Positions 16,070 through 23,966 of a DNA stretch of 25,663 nucleotides are shown piece after piece. Made by a program: the position numbers and the translations under genes. Source of the DNA: an uncultured Clostridia bacterium (GTDB lineage: Bacteria; Bacillota; Clostridia; TANB77; CAG-508); assembly GCA_934184665.1 (NCBI GenBank), contig CAKPSX010000019.1:1-25663 (forward strand), given 5' to 3'. Positions within the stretch are counted from its first letter, which is position 1. Every line of letters starts with the position of its first letter. The notes under the pieces were generated by a model, which ran no database searches, was not told the DNA's origin, and saw only the letters and a program-made list of their open reading frames with translations.

Positions 16070-16115
16070 TGTTACTAGAGCTTATATTTTTAGCAATCTA
16101 TAATCATTAGTAACA
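16070..16115 (-). promoter_or_regulatory. Inverted repeat downstream of the sortase 2 promoter
   Basis: TGTTACTA (16070-16077) and TAGTAACA (16108-16115) are exact 8-bp inverted repeats 30 nt apart. A good -10 (TATAAT, minus strand, 16132-16127) lies just upstream, so the repeat covers the likely start site and leader. It could be an operator or a leader hairpin. No clear -35 was found. Confidence 0.35.
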
Positions 16116-16160
16116 ACCCTATATTCATTATATCATACTTATTCATTTTTTTACATAGTT

Positions 16161-16511
16161 TTACACTATTTTTTGTCCAAGTTCTGTTCCAGCTAATAGA
16201 TGGAAATGTAAGTGACCTACTGCTTGTCCGCCATCTTTACCACAATTTACAATTACTCTATATCCTTTTTCTTTTACTCCTTGCTGTTCTGCTATTTTAT
16301 TTATAACTTTATATATTTTAGCAATTATTTGCTCATCTCCATCTTTCATTGTAGCAAGTGAATCTATATGTTTTTTTGGTATTACTAGTATATGAATAGG
16401 TGCATCTGGATGGATATCTTTAAATGCTAAAACTTCTTCATCTTCATATATTTTTGTTGATGGGATTTCCCCTTTTACGATTTTACAAAATATACATTCT
16501 TCTTTTTCCAT
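16161..16511 (-). CDS. HIT-family nucleotide-binding protein (HinT-like)
   Basis: Histidine-triad protein, probably a purine-nucleoside phosphoramidase acting on AMP-lysine-type conjugates. The 116-aa length is typical of HinT. It starts MEKEECIFCKIVKGEIPS, with the CxxC pair common in bacterial members. The nucleotide-binding core includes FKDIHPDAPIHILVIPKKHI, and the triad is HLHFH (H100, H102, H104) within VGHLHFHLLAG. The start has GGGAGG upstream. It follows alaS across a strong terminator-like hairpin. The substrate is inferred from the family. Confidence 0.95.
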   Translation of the reverse strand: MEKEECIFCKIVKGEIPSTKIYEDEEVLAFKDIHPDAPIHILVIPKKHIDSLATMKDGDEQIIAKIYKVINKIAEQQGVKEKGYRVIVNCGKDGGQAVGHLHFHLLAGTELGQKIV

Positions 16512-16534
16512 ATTAAATCTCCTCCCTTTTGTTT

Positions 16535-16586
16535 AAAAATAATTACAGAATTAAAGTTAACGCTGTTCAAAATTGTAATTATTTTT
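16535..16586 (-). terminator. Terminator of alaS (perfect 13-bp stem)
   Basis: AAAAATAATTACA (16535-16547) and TGTAATTATTTTT (16574-16586) are perfect 13-bp inverted repeats with a 26-nt spacer. It starts four bases after the alaS stop and ends in a T-run on the minus strand. The stem is AT-rich, so termination may be partial. Confidence 0.6.
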
Positions 16587-16589
16587 CAA

Positions 16590-18344
16590 CTACTCTAGTA
16601 TTGCTTTAATTCTCCTAACTCCTGATGAACTAGACTCTTCTTTTTTTATTTTAAAATGTCCTAATTCTGATGTGTTTGACACATGAGGTCCACCACATAA
16701 TTCTATTGAAACATCTCCTATTTTATATACAGATACTATATCTCCATATTTTTCAATAAACATAGCTTCTGCTCCCATTTTTATTGCCTCATCTTTTTTC
16801 ATTTCAAGATGTTCAACTGGAATTGCTTGTTGTATCCATTCATTAATTAAGTCTTCTACTTTTTTCTTTTCTTCATCTGTCATTTTGGTTGGATGTGAAA
16901 AGTCAAATCTCATTCTTTCTTCTGTTATATTACTTCCTTTTTGATGTACATGTGAGCCAAGTACTACTCTTAATGCCGCATTTAAAAGATGTGTTGCTGT
17001 ATGATATTTTGTTTCCATTTCTCCTGTTGATGCTAATCCACCTTTAAATTTATGTTCTGCACCTGCTCTTGATTTTTCTTGATGTTCTTTAAATAGTTTT
17101 TCAAACTCTGCTTTATCAATTGTCATTCCATTTTCTGTTGCAAGTTCTTCAGTAACTTCTGGTGGGAATCCATATGTATCATATAATCTAAATACCATTT
17201 TTCCTTCTATTTTTGTTTTGCCTTGTTTTTTTACATCTTCAATTTCTTTTAAGAATTCTTTTTCACCTTTTGTTAGTGTTTTTACAAACTTGTCTTTTTC
17301 TTCTAATATAACATTTTTTATTATCTCTTTATTTTGTTCAAGTGTTGGATACATTTCTTTTAGGTTTTCCACATTTATATCTATTAATGTTGATAATTCA
17401 TCTAAAGATATCTGTAGTTTGTTCATATGTCTAATCATTCTACGAATTAATCTTCTTAATACATAGCCTCTATCTGAGTTGCTTGGTCTACCTCCATCAC
17501 ATATTATCATCATGCTTGAACGTAAATGTTCTGCAATTATTCTTCTGCTTGATATATTATCAACTGTTTGTAGTTCTGTTAATTTATCCATTATTGGTGA
17601 AAATAGTTCTGTTTCAAATGGTGTTTCTTTTCCTTGTAATAACATTGCCATTCTTTCAAGTCCTAAGCCTGTGTCAACATTTTGTTGTGCTAGTTTTGTA
17701 TACTTTCCATCTTTATCTTTGAAATATTCCATAAATACATTATTCCATATTTCTACATATTTACCACATCCACATGATGGATCACATTTATCTGAACATT
17801 TTGGTTTTCCTGTGTCATAAAACATTTCTGTATCTGGGCCACATGGTCCTTCTTCTCCTGCTATCCACCAATTATCATCTTTTCCAAAATAATATATTCT
17901 TTCTTTTGGTATTCCAACATTTTTCCAATATTTTGCTGTTTCTTCATCTCTTGGGCAATCTGCATCTCCTGCAAAACATGTAACAGATATTTTTTCTGCT
18001 GGTATTTGTAGTTCTTTTGTTAGGAATTCGTAACTCATTTTTATTGATTCTTCTTTGAAATAATCTCCTAATGACCAATTACCTAACATCTCAAAATATG
18101 TTAGATGTCTATTATCTCCAACTTCTTCTATATCATTTGTTCTCACACATTTTTGATAATCTACTAATCTCTTTCCTGCTGGATGTTTTTCTCCTAATAA
18201 ATAAGGCACTAATGGTTGCATACCAGCTGTTGTAAATAATACTGATGGGTCATTTTCTGGTATTAATGGTGCTGATGGTATAACAACATGTCCATGTCTC
18301 TTAAAAAATTCTAAATATTTGTTTCTTATCTCTATAGCTTTCAT
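16590..18344 (-). CDS. Short alanyl-tRNA synthetase lacking the C-terminal C-Ala domain
   Basis: Charges tRNA-Ala and hydrolyses Ser/Gly mischarges. In 584 aa it has the class II catalytic domain (about 1-240; motif 2 region around YQKCVRTNDIEEVG), the tRNA-recognition helices, and the editing domain with H448 and H452 in HTATH plus C550 and H554 in ELCGGPH. It stops right after the editing domain (SGVRRIKAI), whereas standard AlaRS is about 875 aa and continues into a coiled coil and the DHHA1/C-Ala domain. A Cys cluster (C183, C187, C191, C193) may bind zinc. The stop is followed directly by a terminator, so the short form looks native. It could be the only AlaRS or a second, AlaRS-related copy; hence no symbol is given. 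It has its own promoter. Confidence 0.88.
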   Translation of the reverse strand: MKAIEIRNKYLEFFKRHGHVVIPSAPLIPENDPSVLFTTAGMQPLVPYLLGEKHPAGKRLVDYQKCVRTNDIEEVGDNRHLTYFEMLGNWSLGDYFKEESIKMSYEFLTKELQIPAEKISVTCFAGDADCPRDEETAKYWKNVGIPKERIYYFGKDDNWWIAGEEGPCGPDTEMFYDTGKPKCSDKCDPSCGCGKYVEIWNNVFMEYFKDKDGKYTKLAQQNVDTGLGLERMAMLLQGKETPFETELFSPIMDKLTELQTVDNISSRRIIAEHLRSSMMIICDGGRPSNSDRGYVLRRLIRRMIRHMNKLQISLDELSTLIDINVENLKEMYPTLEQNKEIIKNVILEEKDKFVKTLTKGEKEFLKEIEDVKKQGKTKIEGKMVFRLYDTYGFPPEVTEELATENGMTIDKAEFEKLFKEHQEKSRAGAEHKFKGGLASTGEMETKYHTATHLLNAALRVVLGSHVHQKGSNITEERMRFDFSHPTKMTDEEKKKVEDLINEWIQQAIPVEHLEMKKDEAIKMGAEAMFIEKYGDIVSVYKIGDVSIELCGGPHVSNTSELGHFKIKKEESSSSGVRRIKAILE

Positions 18345-18381
18345 TGTAATCTCTCCTTTTAGCCTTTATTCTATGTATATG

Positions 18382-18410
18382 ATTATACTTTAATTTTTCG
18401 TTCAAATCAA
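18382..18410 (-). promoter_or_regulatory. SigA-type promoter of the short alaS
   Basis: On the minus strand, TTGATT (18410-18405), a 17-nt spacer and TATAAT (18387-18382). It lies just after the groEL terminator. The leader is about 30 nt, too short for a T-box. Confidence 0.75.
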
Positions 18411-18421
18411 GTATTTGTGCC

Positions 18422-18464
18422 AAAAAATAGGAGATAATGTATAAAATACATCCCCCCTATTTTT
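18422..18464 (-). terminator. Terminator of groES-groEL
   Basis: On the minus strand, AAATAGGGGGGATGTAT pairs with ATACATTATCTCCTATTT (minor mismatches) around a short TTT loop, followed by TTTT. It lies about 40 nt after the groEL stop. Confidence 0.8.
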
Positions 18465-18503
18465 ATGTAGCAATACTTTTTCTCAATTTTTATTATGCTG
18501 ATA

Positions 18504-20138
18504 TTAATACATTCCGCCCATTCCTGCATCCATGTCATGTGAACTACAATTACATGATTTTGCTTCTGGTACATCTGTAACTAAGCTTTCTGTTGTTAAT
18601 ACCATTGCAGCAATTGATGCTGCATTTTGTAATGCACTTCTTGTTACTTTTGTTGGATCAACAATTCCAGCTTTTTTCATGTCAACATATTGTTCTTTGT
18701 CAGCATCAAATCCGAATCCCACACCTGATTTTTTCACATTTTCAAGTATTACTGCTGGCTCTAGTCCTGCATTTCTTGCTATTTGTTTTACTGGTTCTTC
18801 TAATGCTCTTAATACTATTTCTGCACCTAATTTCTCCCCACCTTTGAAATCACTTGTTGCTTTCTCAACTTCTGAAATAATATTTACATATGCTGTTCCA
18901 CCACCTGCAACAATTCCTTCTTCAACTGCTGCCTTTGTAGCTGATAGTGCATCTTCTATTCTTAATTTTTTATCTTTCATTTCAACTTCTGTTGCTGCGC
19001 CAACTCCAATTACTGCAACACCTCCAGCAATTTTTGCAAGTCTTTCTTGTAGATTTTCTTTATCAAATTCACTCTTTGTTTCTTCTATTTGAGCTTTTAT
19101 TTGTCTAACTCTTGTTGATATTTGTGTTTTATCTCCTGAACCATCAACAATTATTGTATTTTCTTTTTGAACTTTTACTTGTTTTGCTCTACCTAATTGT
19201 TCTATTTGAACATCTTTTAATTCCATTCCTAAATCTTGTGAAATTACTTCTCCACCTGTTAATATTGCAATATCTTCAAGCATTGCTTTTCTCTTGTCTC
19301 CAAATCCAGGTGCTTTTACAGCAACAACATTTAGTACTCCTCTTAATTTATTTAAAATTAATGTTGATAAAGCTTCACTTTCTATATCATCACATATTAT
19401 TACTAGTTTTCCTGATGATTGCATTAGGTTTTCTAGTAATGGTAATATTTCTTGAATATTACTTATTTTTCTATCTGTTATTAATATGTATGGATTATCA
19501 ATAATTGCTTCCATTTTTTCTGTATCTGTTACCATATATGGTGATACATATCCTTTATCAAATTGCATTCCCTCAACTACATTTAATTCTGTATTTGATG
19601 TTTTTGATTCTTCAATTGTTATTACACCATCTTTTGATACTTTTTCCATTGCATCTGCAATTAAATTTCCTATTTCTTCATTGTTTGCTGATATACTTGC
19701 AACTCTTGCAATATCTTCTTTCCCATTTACTGGTGATGTAATTTCTTTTAATTCTTTTACCGCTTCTTTTACTGTTTTTTCAATTCCTCTTTTTATTGCC
19801 ATTGGATCTGCACCTGCTGCAACATTTTTAACACCTTCTTTTATCATTGCTTGTGCCAAAACTGTTGCTGTTGTAGTTCCATCTCCTGCAACATCATTTG
19901 TTTTTGTAGATACTTCTTTTACAAGACGTGCTCCCATATTTTCGAATTTATCTTCTAATTCAATTTCTTTTGCTATTGTTACGCCATCATTTGTAATTAA
20001 TGGAGCTCCAAAACTTTTGTCTAATACAACATTTCTACCTTTTGGTCCTAATGTTACTTTTACAGTATCTGCTAATTTATTAACACCTTCTAATAAAGAT
20101 TTTCTTGCATCTTCTCCGAATTTTATTTGTTTTGCCAT
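18504..20138 (-). CDS. groEL: Chaperonin GroEL (Hsp60)
   Basis: ATP-dependent folding chamber, working with the GroES lid. The 544-aa protein starts at the ATG 20138-20136 (MAKQIKFGEDARKSL), with AGGAG 8 nt upstream. It shows the nucleotide-binding TLGPKGRNVVLDK and VAGDGTTTATVLA, the apical domain in the middle, and the signature AAVEEGIVAGGG near 400. The C-terminus is Met/Gly-rich (GMGGMY) but short, preceded by an unusual CNCSSHD with two Cys. It lies about 39 nt after groES and is regulated through the CIRCE element upstream of groES. Intact. Confidence 0.98.
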   Translation of the reverse strand: MAKQIKFGEDARKSLLEGVNKLADTVKVTLGPKGRNVVLDKSFGAPLITNDGVTIAKEIELEDKFENMGARLVKEVSTKTNDVAGDGTTTATVLAQAMIKEGVKNVAAGADPMAIKRGIEKTVKEAVKELKEITSPVNGKEDIARVASISANNEEIGNLIADAMEKVSKDGVITIEESKTSNTELNVVEGMQFDKGYVSPYMVTDTEKMEAIIDNPYILITDRKISNIQEILPLLENLMQSSGKLVIICDDIESEALSTLILNKLRGVLNVVAVKAPGFGDKRKAMLEDIAILTGGEVISQDLGMELKDVQIEQLGRAKQVKVQKENTIIVDGSGDKTQISTRVRQIKAQIEETKSEFDKENLQERLAKIAGGVAVIGVGAATEVEMKDKKLRIEDALSATKAAVEEGIVAGGGTAYVNIISEVEKATSDFKGGEKLGAEIVLRALEEPVKQIARNAGLEPAVILENVKKSGVGFGFDADKEQYVDMKKAGIVDPTKVTRSALQNAASIAAMVLTTESLVTDVPEAKSCNCSSHDMDAGMGGMY

Positions 20139-20176
20139 TTTACATTCTCCTCTCATCTTATTTTTAGTTATATTTT

Positions 20177-20458
20177 TTATACAACTACAGCTAATATATC
20201 TTCTTCTCTAAGAATGATATAATCTTCACCCTCATATTTTATTTCTGTTCCAGCATATTTGCTTACTACAACATTATCTCCCTTCTTTATACTCATCTCT
20301 TCTCTTTTTCCATCTATGATTCTTCCTGGTCCAACTTCAATAACTGTTGCTATTTGTGGCTTTTCTTTAGCTGTGCTCGCTAATATAATTCCACTTTTAG
20401 TTGTTTCTTCACTTTCATTCATTTTTACTAGCACTCTATCTGCTAATGGTTTTATCAT
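20177..20458 (-). CDS. groES: Co-chaperonin GroES (Hsp10)
   Basis: Heptameric lid of the GroEL chamber. The 93-aa protein starts at the ATG 20458-20456 (MIKPLADRVLVKM), about 11 nt after GAAAGGA. An upstream in-frame ATG at 20491 lies inside the CIRCE operator and is not the start. The mobile-loop region KSGIILASTAKEKPQ and the C-terminal DYIILREEDILAVV are typical. First gene of the groES-groEL operon. Confidence 0.98.
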   Translation of the reverse strand: MIKPLADRVLVKMNESEETTKSGIILASTAKEKPQIATVIEVGPGRIIDGKREEMSIKKGDNVVVSKYAGTEIKYEGEDYIILREEDILAVVV

Positions 20459-20480
20459 ATATATCACATTCCTTTCTTTA

Positions 20481-20507
20481 TTAGCACTCATTATGTTTGA
20501 CTGCTAA
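20481..20507 (-). promoter_or_regulatory. CIRCE element (HrcA operator) of groES-groEL
   Basis: TTAGCACTC, nine bases, GACTGCTAA. This matches the consensus TTAGCACTC-N9-GAGTGCTAA except for one base in the second arm (G to C). It sits immediately downstream of the -10 box, overlapping the start of transcription, so HrcA binding would block initiation and heat shock would relieve it. Confidence 0.93.
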
Positions 20508-20508
20508 T

Positions 20509-20537
20509 AATATATACCCATTTCTTTATATTGTCAA
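20509..20537 (-). promoter_or_regulatory. SigA-type promoter of groES-groEL
   Basis: On the minus strand, TTGACA (20537-20532, perfect), a 17-nt spacer and TATATT (20514-20509), followed at once by the CIRCE element. Confidence 0.88.
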
Positions 20538-20658
20538 TAGTTTTGTTTAAAATTCACAAAATGTTCACATTTATAATTATATTCAGTAACACATGTAAAA
20601 TTAACCATTTTCTATAAATAAATTGTTTATTTTATAATTTTTACATACTTTATTCAAC

Positions 20659-20706
20659 AAAAAAGACTTAATTTCAAGTTTAATACTTAAAACCAAGTCT
20701 TTTTTT
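20659..20706 (-). terminator. Terminator after the dCMP deaminase gene
   Basis: AAAAAAGACTT (20659-20669) pairs with AAGTCTTTTTTT (20695-20706), with an inner AAGT/ACTT helix. It lies just past the deaminase stop and has a T-run on the minus strand. Confidence 0.75.
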
Positions 20707-20728
20707 ACAACTTAATATTATTGTGTGA

Positions 20729-21250
20729 TTATATATTTATTTCTTTGCAATCTATTTGTTTATATTTCACCTTACATGTATCTAATAATCTTTTTGAAGC
20801 TGTATTCTCATCAGTTCCATTATATTTATCTGACAAATATATCACTTCTTTTATTCCTGCTTGTATTATTAGTTTTGCACATTCATTACATGGGAATAAA
20901 TCAACATATATTTTAGCATTTTCAAATTCTTTTTTTGAACCTCTATAATTCATTATAGCATTCATCTCAGCATGACATACATATGGATATTTGGTATAAA
21001 TTTTTTCCCCATCTCTAGCCCATGGAAAGTCTTCATCTTCAAACCCATTTGGAGCCCCATTATATCCTATTGATAAAATTCTGTTATCATCGCTAACTAT
21101 GCATGCTCCAACTTGTGTATTAGGGTCTTTACTTCTTTTTGCTGATAATTTTGCAATTGCCATAAAATATTCGTCCCAATTTAAGTAATCATCTCTTTTG
21201 TTTCCAGATTCTTTACACTTTTCTTGCCAATTTTTAAATTCATTGTTCAT
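20729..21250 (-). CDS. dCMP deaminase (ComEB-like)
   Basis: Zinc enzyme converting dCMP to dUMP for thymidylate synthesis. The 173-aa length is typical. The zinc and catalytic residues are clear: H93 and E95 in CHAEMNAI, and C121 and C124 in FPCNEC. The N-terminal DEYFMAIAKLSAKRSKDPNTQ and the VGACIV and GYNGAP segments are characteristic of ComEB-type deaminases. The start has GAAAGGA about 11 nt upstream. It follows pyrG by 56 nt, so CTP and dUMP synthesis are probably co-transcribed. Intact. Confidence 0.95.
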   Translation of the reverse strand: MNNEFKNWQEKCKESGNKRDDYLNWDEYFMAIAKLSAKRSKDPNTQVGACIVSDDNRILSIGYNGAPNGFEDEDFPWARDGEKIYTKYPYVCHAEMNAIMNYRGSKKEFENAKIYVDLFPCNECAKLIIQAGIKEVIYLSDKYNGTDENTASKRLLDTCKVKYKQIDCKEINI

Positions 21251-21306
21251 ATAAACTTATTCCTTTCATATATACTGATTTTAGTATAAATTTTGCTTTA
21301 ATAATT

Positions 21307-22911
21307 TTATACTTTTACATTTTTTGCTGCTTTTACTAATCCAACAAATAATGGTGCTGGTTTATTTGGTCTTGATTTTAATTCTGGATGGAATTGTCCT
21401 GCAATAAAGTATGGGTGATCTCTAAATTCTACAATCTCAACAAGTCTACCATCTGGTGATGTTCCTGAACATATTAAACCTGCATTTTCTAATCTTTCTC
21501 TATAATCATTATTATATTCATATCTATGTCTATGTCTTTCTGATATTTTGTCTGTTCCATATAATTCTCTAGCTAAAGTTCCGTCTTTTAAAATACATGG
21601 ATATGCTCCTAATCTCATTGTTCCACCTTTTTGGTCAACACCTATTTGGTCATCCATTATATGTATAACTGGATTTTGTGTAGTTGCACTAAATTCTGAA
21701 GAATTCGCATCTTTTAAGCCTAGTACATTTCTTGCAAACTCTAATACTGCACTTTGCATTCCTAAACATATTCCTAAAAATGGTATTTTATTTTCTCTTG
21801 CATATTTTATTGCTTCTATTTTGCCCTCTACTCCTCTGTTTCCAAAACCACCTGGAACTATTATTCCTTGTAAACCTGCCAGTTTACTTGAGACATTTTC
21901 GCTGTTTATAGTCTCTGAATCTATTAGTTCAATATCTACTTTTACCTTATTTGCAAAACCTGCATGATGTAAGCTTTCTATAACAGATAAATATGAATCT
22001 TCTAATTGGATATATTTACCTACAATTGCTATTTTAACTTTTTCTTCTCCGATTTGTCTTATTTCATTTATCATTTTTTCCCAATTACTATTATCTGGCA
22101 CATATTTATCTAATCTAAGATGATTGCATACTTCTCTTGCTAATCCTTCTTCTTCAAGCATTAGTGGTACTGCATATAAATTATCTGCTGTTTTGTTTTG
22201 TATTACACTACTTTTTCTAACATTGCAAAATAATGCTAATTTATCTTTTATTGTTTCTGGTATTTCTTGCTCTGTTCTGCAAACAAGTATATCTGGCTGA
22301 ATTCCAAGACTTTGTAATTCTTTTACAGAGTGTTGAGTTGGTTTTGATTTTATTTCATTTGAACCAAATATATATGGTAATAATGTTACATGTATATATA
22401 CAACATCTTCTGGATTTTTTTCCAAGCCAACTTGTCTTATTGCTTCTATTATTGATAGTCCTTCAATATCTCCTACAGTACCTCCAACTTCTGTTATTAC
22501 TATGTCTGTATCTGTATCTTCAAAACTATATATTTTCTCTTTTATTTCATTTGTAATATGTGGAATTACTTGAACTGTTTTTCCTAAATAATCTCCTCTT
22601 CTTTCTTTTTCTATAACATTTGAATATATTTTTCCCATTGTTACACTTGAATTTTGTGTTAAATTCTCATTTATAAATCTTTCATAATGACCTAAATCTA
22701 AGTCTGTTTCTGCTCCATCATCTGTTACAAATACTTCCCCATGTTCATATGGACTCATTGTTCCTGGGTCTACATTTATATATGGGTCGAATTTTTGAAT
22801 TGTAACTTTATATCCTCTATTTTTTAGTAATCGTCCTAATGAAGCTGCTGTTATTCCTTTTCCTAGTCCTGATACAACTCCTCCTGTTACAAATACATAT
22901 TTTGTGTTCAT
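21307..22911 (-). CDS. pyrG: CTP synthase PyrG
   Basis: Makes CTP from UTP, ATP and glutamine. The 534-aa protein is full length. The N-terminal synthetase domain starts MNTKYVFVTGGVVSGLGKG (P-loop-like), followed by KFDPYINVDPGTMSPYEHGE and the UTP-site region. The C-terminal class I glutamine amidotransferase has the nucleophile Cys in FLGICLGMQ (near 380) and the H508/E510 pair in GQFHPE. The start has CAAGGA about 12 nt upstream. No clear pyrimidine-sensing leader was found in the 260 nt before it. Likely first gene of a pyrG-deaminase unit. Confidence 0.98.
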   Translation of the reverse strand: MNTKYVFVTGGVVSGLGKGITAASLGRLLKNRGYKVTIQKFDPYINVDPGTMSPYEHGEVFVTDDGAETDLDLGHYERFINENLTQNSSVTMGKIYSNVIEKERRGDYLGKTVQVIPHITNEIKEKIYSFEDTDTDIVITEVGGTVGDIEGLSIIEAIRQVGLEKNPEDVVYIHVTLLPYIFGSNEIKSKPTQHSVKELQSLGIQPDILVCRTEQEIPETIKDKLALFCNVRKSSVIQNKTADNLYAVPLMLEEEGLAREVCNHLRLDKYVPDNSNWEKMINEIRQIGEEKVKIAIVGKYIQLEDSYLSVIESLHHAGFANKVKVDIELIDSETINSENVSSKLAGLQGIIVPGGFGNRGVEGKIEAIKYARENKIPFLGICLGMQSAVLEFARNVLGLKDANSSEFSATTQNPVIHIMDDQIGVDQKGGTMRLGAYPCILKDGTLARELYGTDKISERHRHRYEYNNDYRERLENAGLICSGTSPDGRLVEIVEFRDHPYFIAGQFHPELKSRPNKPAPLFVGLVKAAKNVKV

Positions 22912-23114
22912 TTTTTATCACATTCCTTGCACAATATATTTGAGTTTTTCAGGATTTACTCATAAACCTTTTTCCTTCTATACATTTATACCACATTTTA
23001 GGTAAAATAGGAAGAGTTTTGTTGATTTTTTCTTTTTCATAATCTTCTATAGTATAAATATAACAGAACTCATTCTCTATGCTGGAAATGAGATATTTTC
23101 TTGCAACATAATTA

Positions 23115-23143
23115 TTGACATTAGAAACTTTTGTATATATAAT
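23115..23143 (+). promoter_or_regulatory. Perfect-consensus SigA promoter of the PBECR-like gene
   Basis: TTGACA (23115-23120), a 17-nt spacer and TATAAT (23138-23143): both boxes match consensus exactly. The start codon is about 30 nt downstream. Confidence 0.85.
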
Positions 23144-23172
23144 ATATTTCAATAGACAAAAGGAGAAATAAA

Positions 23173-23592
23173 ATGAAAAAACTTGATTTAGAGTATTTGC
23201 GTACTGGGAAAAGCAAAAATATAAAAATCGGTGAACTCTCACAAGAGGTTATAGATACATTAAATTTAGATTTAAAACCACAAAACATTAATGTATGGTC
23301 TACCAGAATTGAAGAGCATTGTGAAAAACATAAGGTAGAATATTCAAGTATAGATTCTTATTATCAAGCAATTCAATCTATACCATCAATTATTGGTGAG
23401 CCAGACTACATTGGATTATTTAAAAATGGAAATATTCAATATGTAAAAAAATTAGATGATATTTCTTTAGTTGGTATTCAAATTGTAAAAGGTGGTGGAA
23501 ACTTATTATTTAGAACTATTTATCCTATATCAGAAGCAAAATTAAAGAATTCAATTAAAAGTGGAAAATTAATTTCTGCCAAAAAGCCATAA
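23173..23592 (+). CDS. Stand-alone PBECR-like (phage Barnase-EndoU-Colicin-RelE-like) nuclease
   Basis: A 139-aa soluble protein, start ATG at 23173 with AAAAGGAG 7 nt upstream. Residues 35-133 follow the pattern of PBECR-type nuclease domains: an N-terminal helix with IEEHCEKH, IIGEPDYIGLF (73-83), a KKLDD strand (92-96), and RTIYPISEAKLKNSIKSGKL (114-133). In phages this domain is usually fused to MuF-type head proteins or other polyvalent proteins; here it stands alone with only about 35 extra N-terminal residues. RNase activity is inferred from the family. It is the only right-arm gene on the plus strand, monocistronic, with a perfect promoter and a strong terminator; no antitoxin is adjacent. 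A phage-derived domesticated or defence role is possible. Confidence 0.65.
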   Translation: MKKLDLEYLRTGKSKNIKIGELSQEVIDTLNLDLKPQNINVWSTRIEEHCEKHKVEYSSIDSYYQAIQSIPSIIGEPDYIGLFKNGNIQYVKKLDDISLVGIQIVKGGGNLLFRTIYPISEAKLKNSIKSGKLISAKKP

Positions 23593-23596
23593 ATTT

Positions 23597-23623
23597 AGGA
23601 GATACTGCAGTACCTCCTTTTTT
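23597..23623 (+). terminator. Terminator of the PBECR-like gene
   Basis: AGGAG-a-TAC, loop TGCA, GTA-c-CTCCT, then TTTTTT. It lies 5 nt past the stop codon. Confidence 0.85.
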
Positions 23624-23631
23624 AAGTTTTT

Positions 23632-23722
23632 AATTTCGGCTAATCGGTAGGACGGCGTACCCTACATCTACTTATAAGACCATCTCTGGCGTGATAGCTG
23701 CCACTTTCTATCCTCAATCAAC
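23632..23722. other. GC-rich non-coding island with hairpins
   Basis: Part of the 528-nt gene-free stretch 23593-24120. About 85 nt here approach 50% GC in otherwise roughly 25% GC DNA. Small stems are visible: GTAGG/CCTAC around ACGGCGTAC (23647-23665) and TGGC/GCCA around GTGATAGCT (23687-23703). A translated open stretch exists but has no start or ribosome site. It may be a structured RNA or the relic of a mobile element. No known riboswitch family was matched by eye. The rest of the gap (23723-23960) is plain AT-rich DNA in which I see nothing. Confidence 0.3.
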
Positions 23723-23966
23723 CTTTTTATATTTTATGCAATTACTTTCGTAATATGCATTATGAGCAAACAAATAAAACTTTAATGTCTTATTTTGCTA
23801 TAAGATATTATAACATAAATTAATATATTTTGCAAATTTTATGTATACAATATCTTCATCACCTACTTTATATCACTTTTATTTAATGTTTGTCAATACC
23901 ATTTTTAAAACTCGCATTTAAATCCATTTTAAGCCATTTTTATTTTTGATTAATATAGTTTTATAC

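Noticed and set aside
18345..18421. T-box leader before the short alaS
   Set aside because: The space between the groEL terminator and the gene is under 80 nt and contains an ordinary promoter; no T-box sequence or specifier stem fits.
19486..20211. 241-codon plus-strand ORF opposite groEL
   Set aside because: It is a mirror of groEL codon bias, rich in Ser/Thr/Ile/Phe, without a ribosome site; a shadow ORF.
22949..23242. 97-codon minus-strand ORF between pyrG and the PBECR-like gene
   Set aside because: It covers the perfect plus-strand promoter and start of the nuclease gene, has no ribosome site at its first Met, and its first half is low-complexity hydrophobic shadow sequence. The last 55 residues look more protein-like, so a decayed fragment is possible, but nothing supports a gene.
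23632..23722. Known riboswitch (c-di-GMP, fluoride, lysine, THF, TPP)
   Set aside because: None of the core motifs of these classes could be found, and no gene lies directly downstream in either direction.
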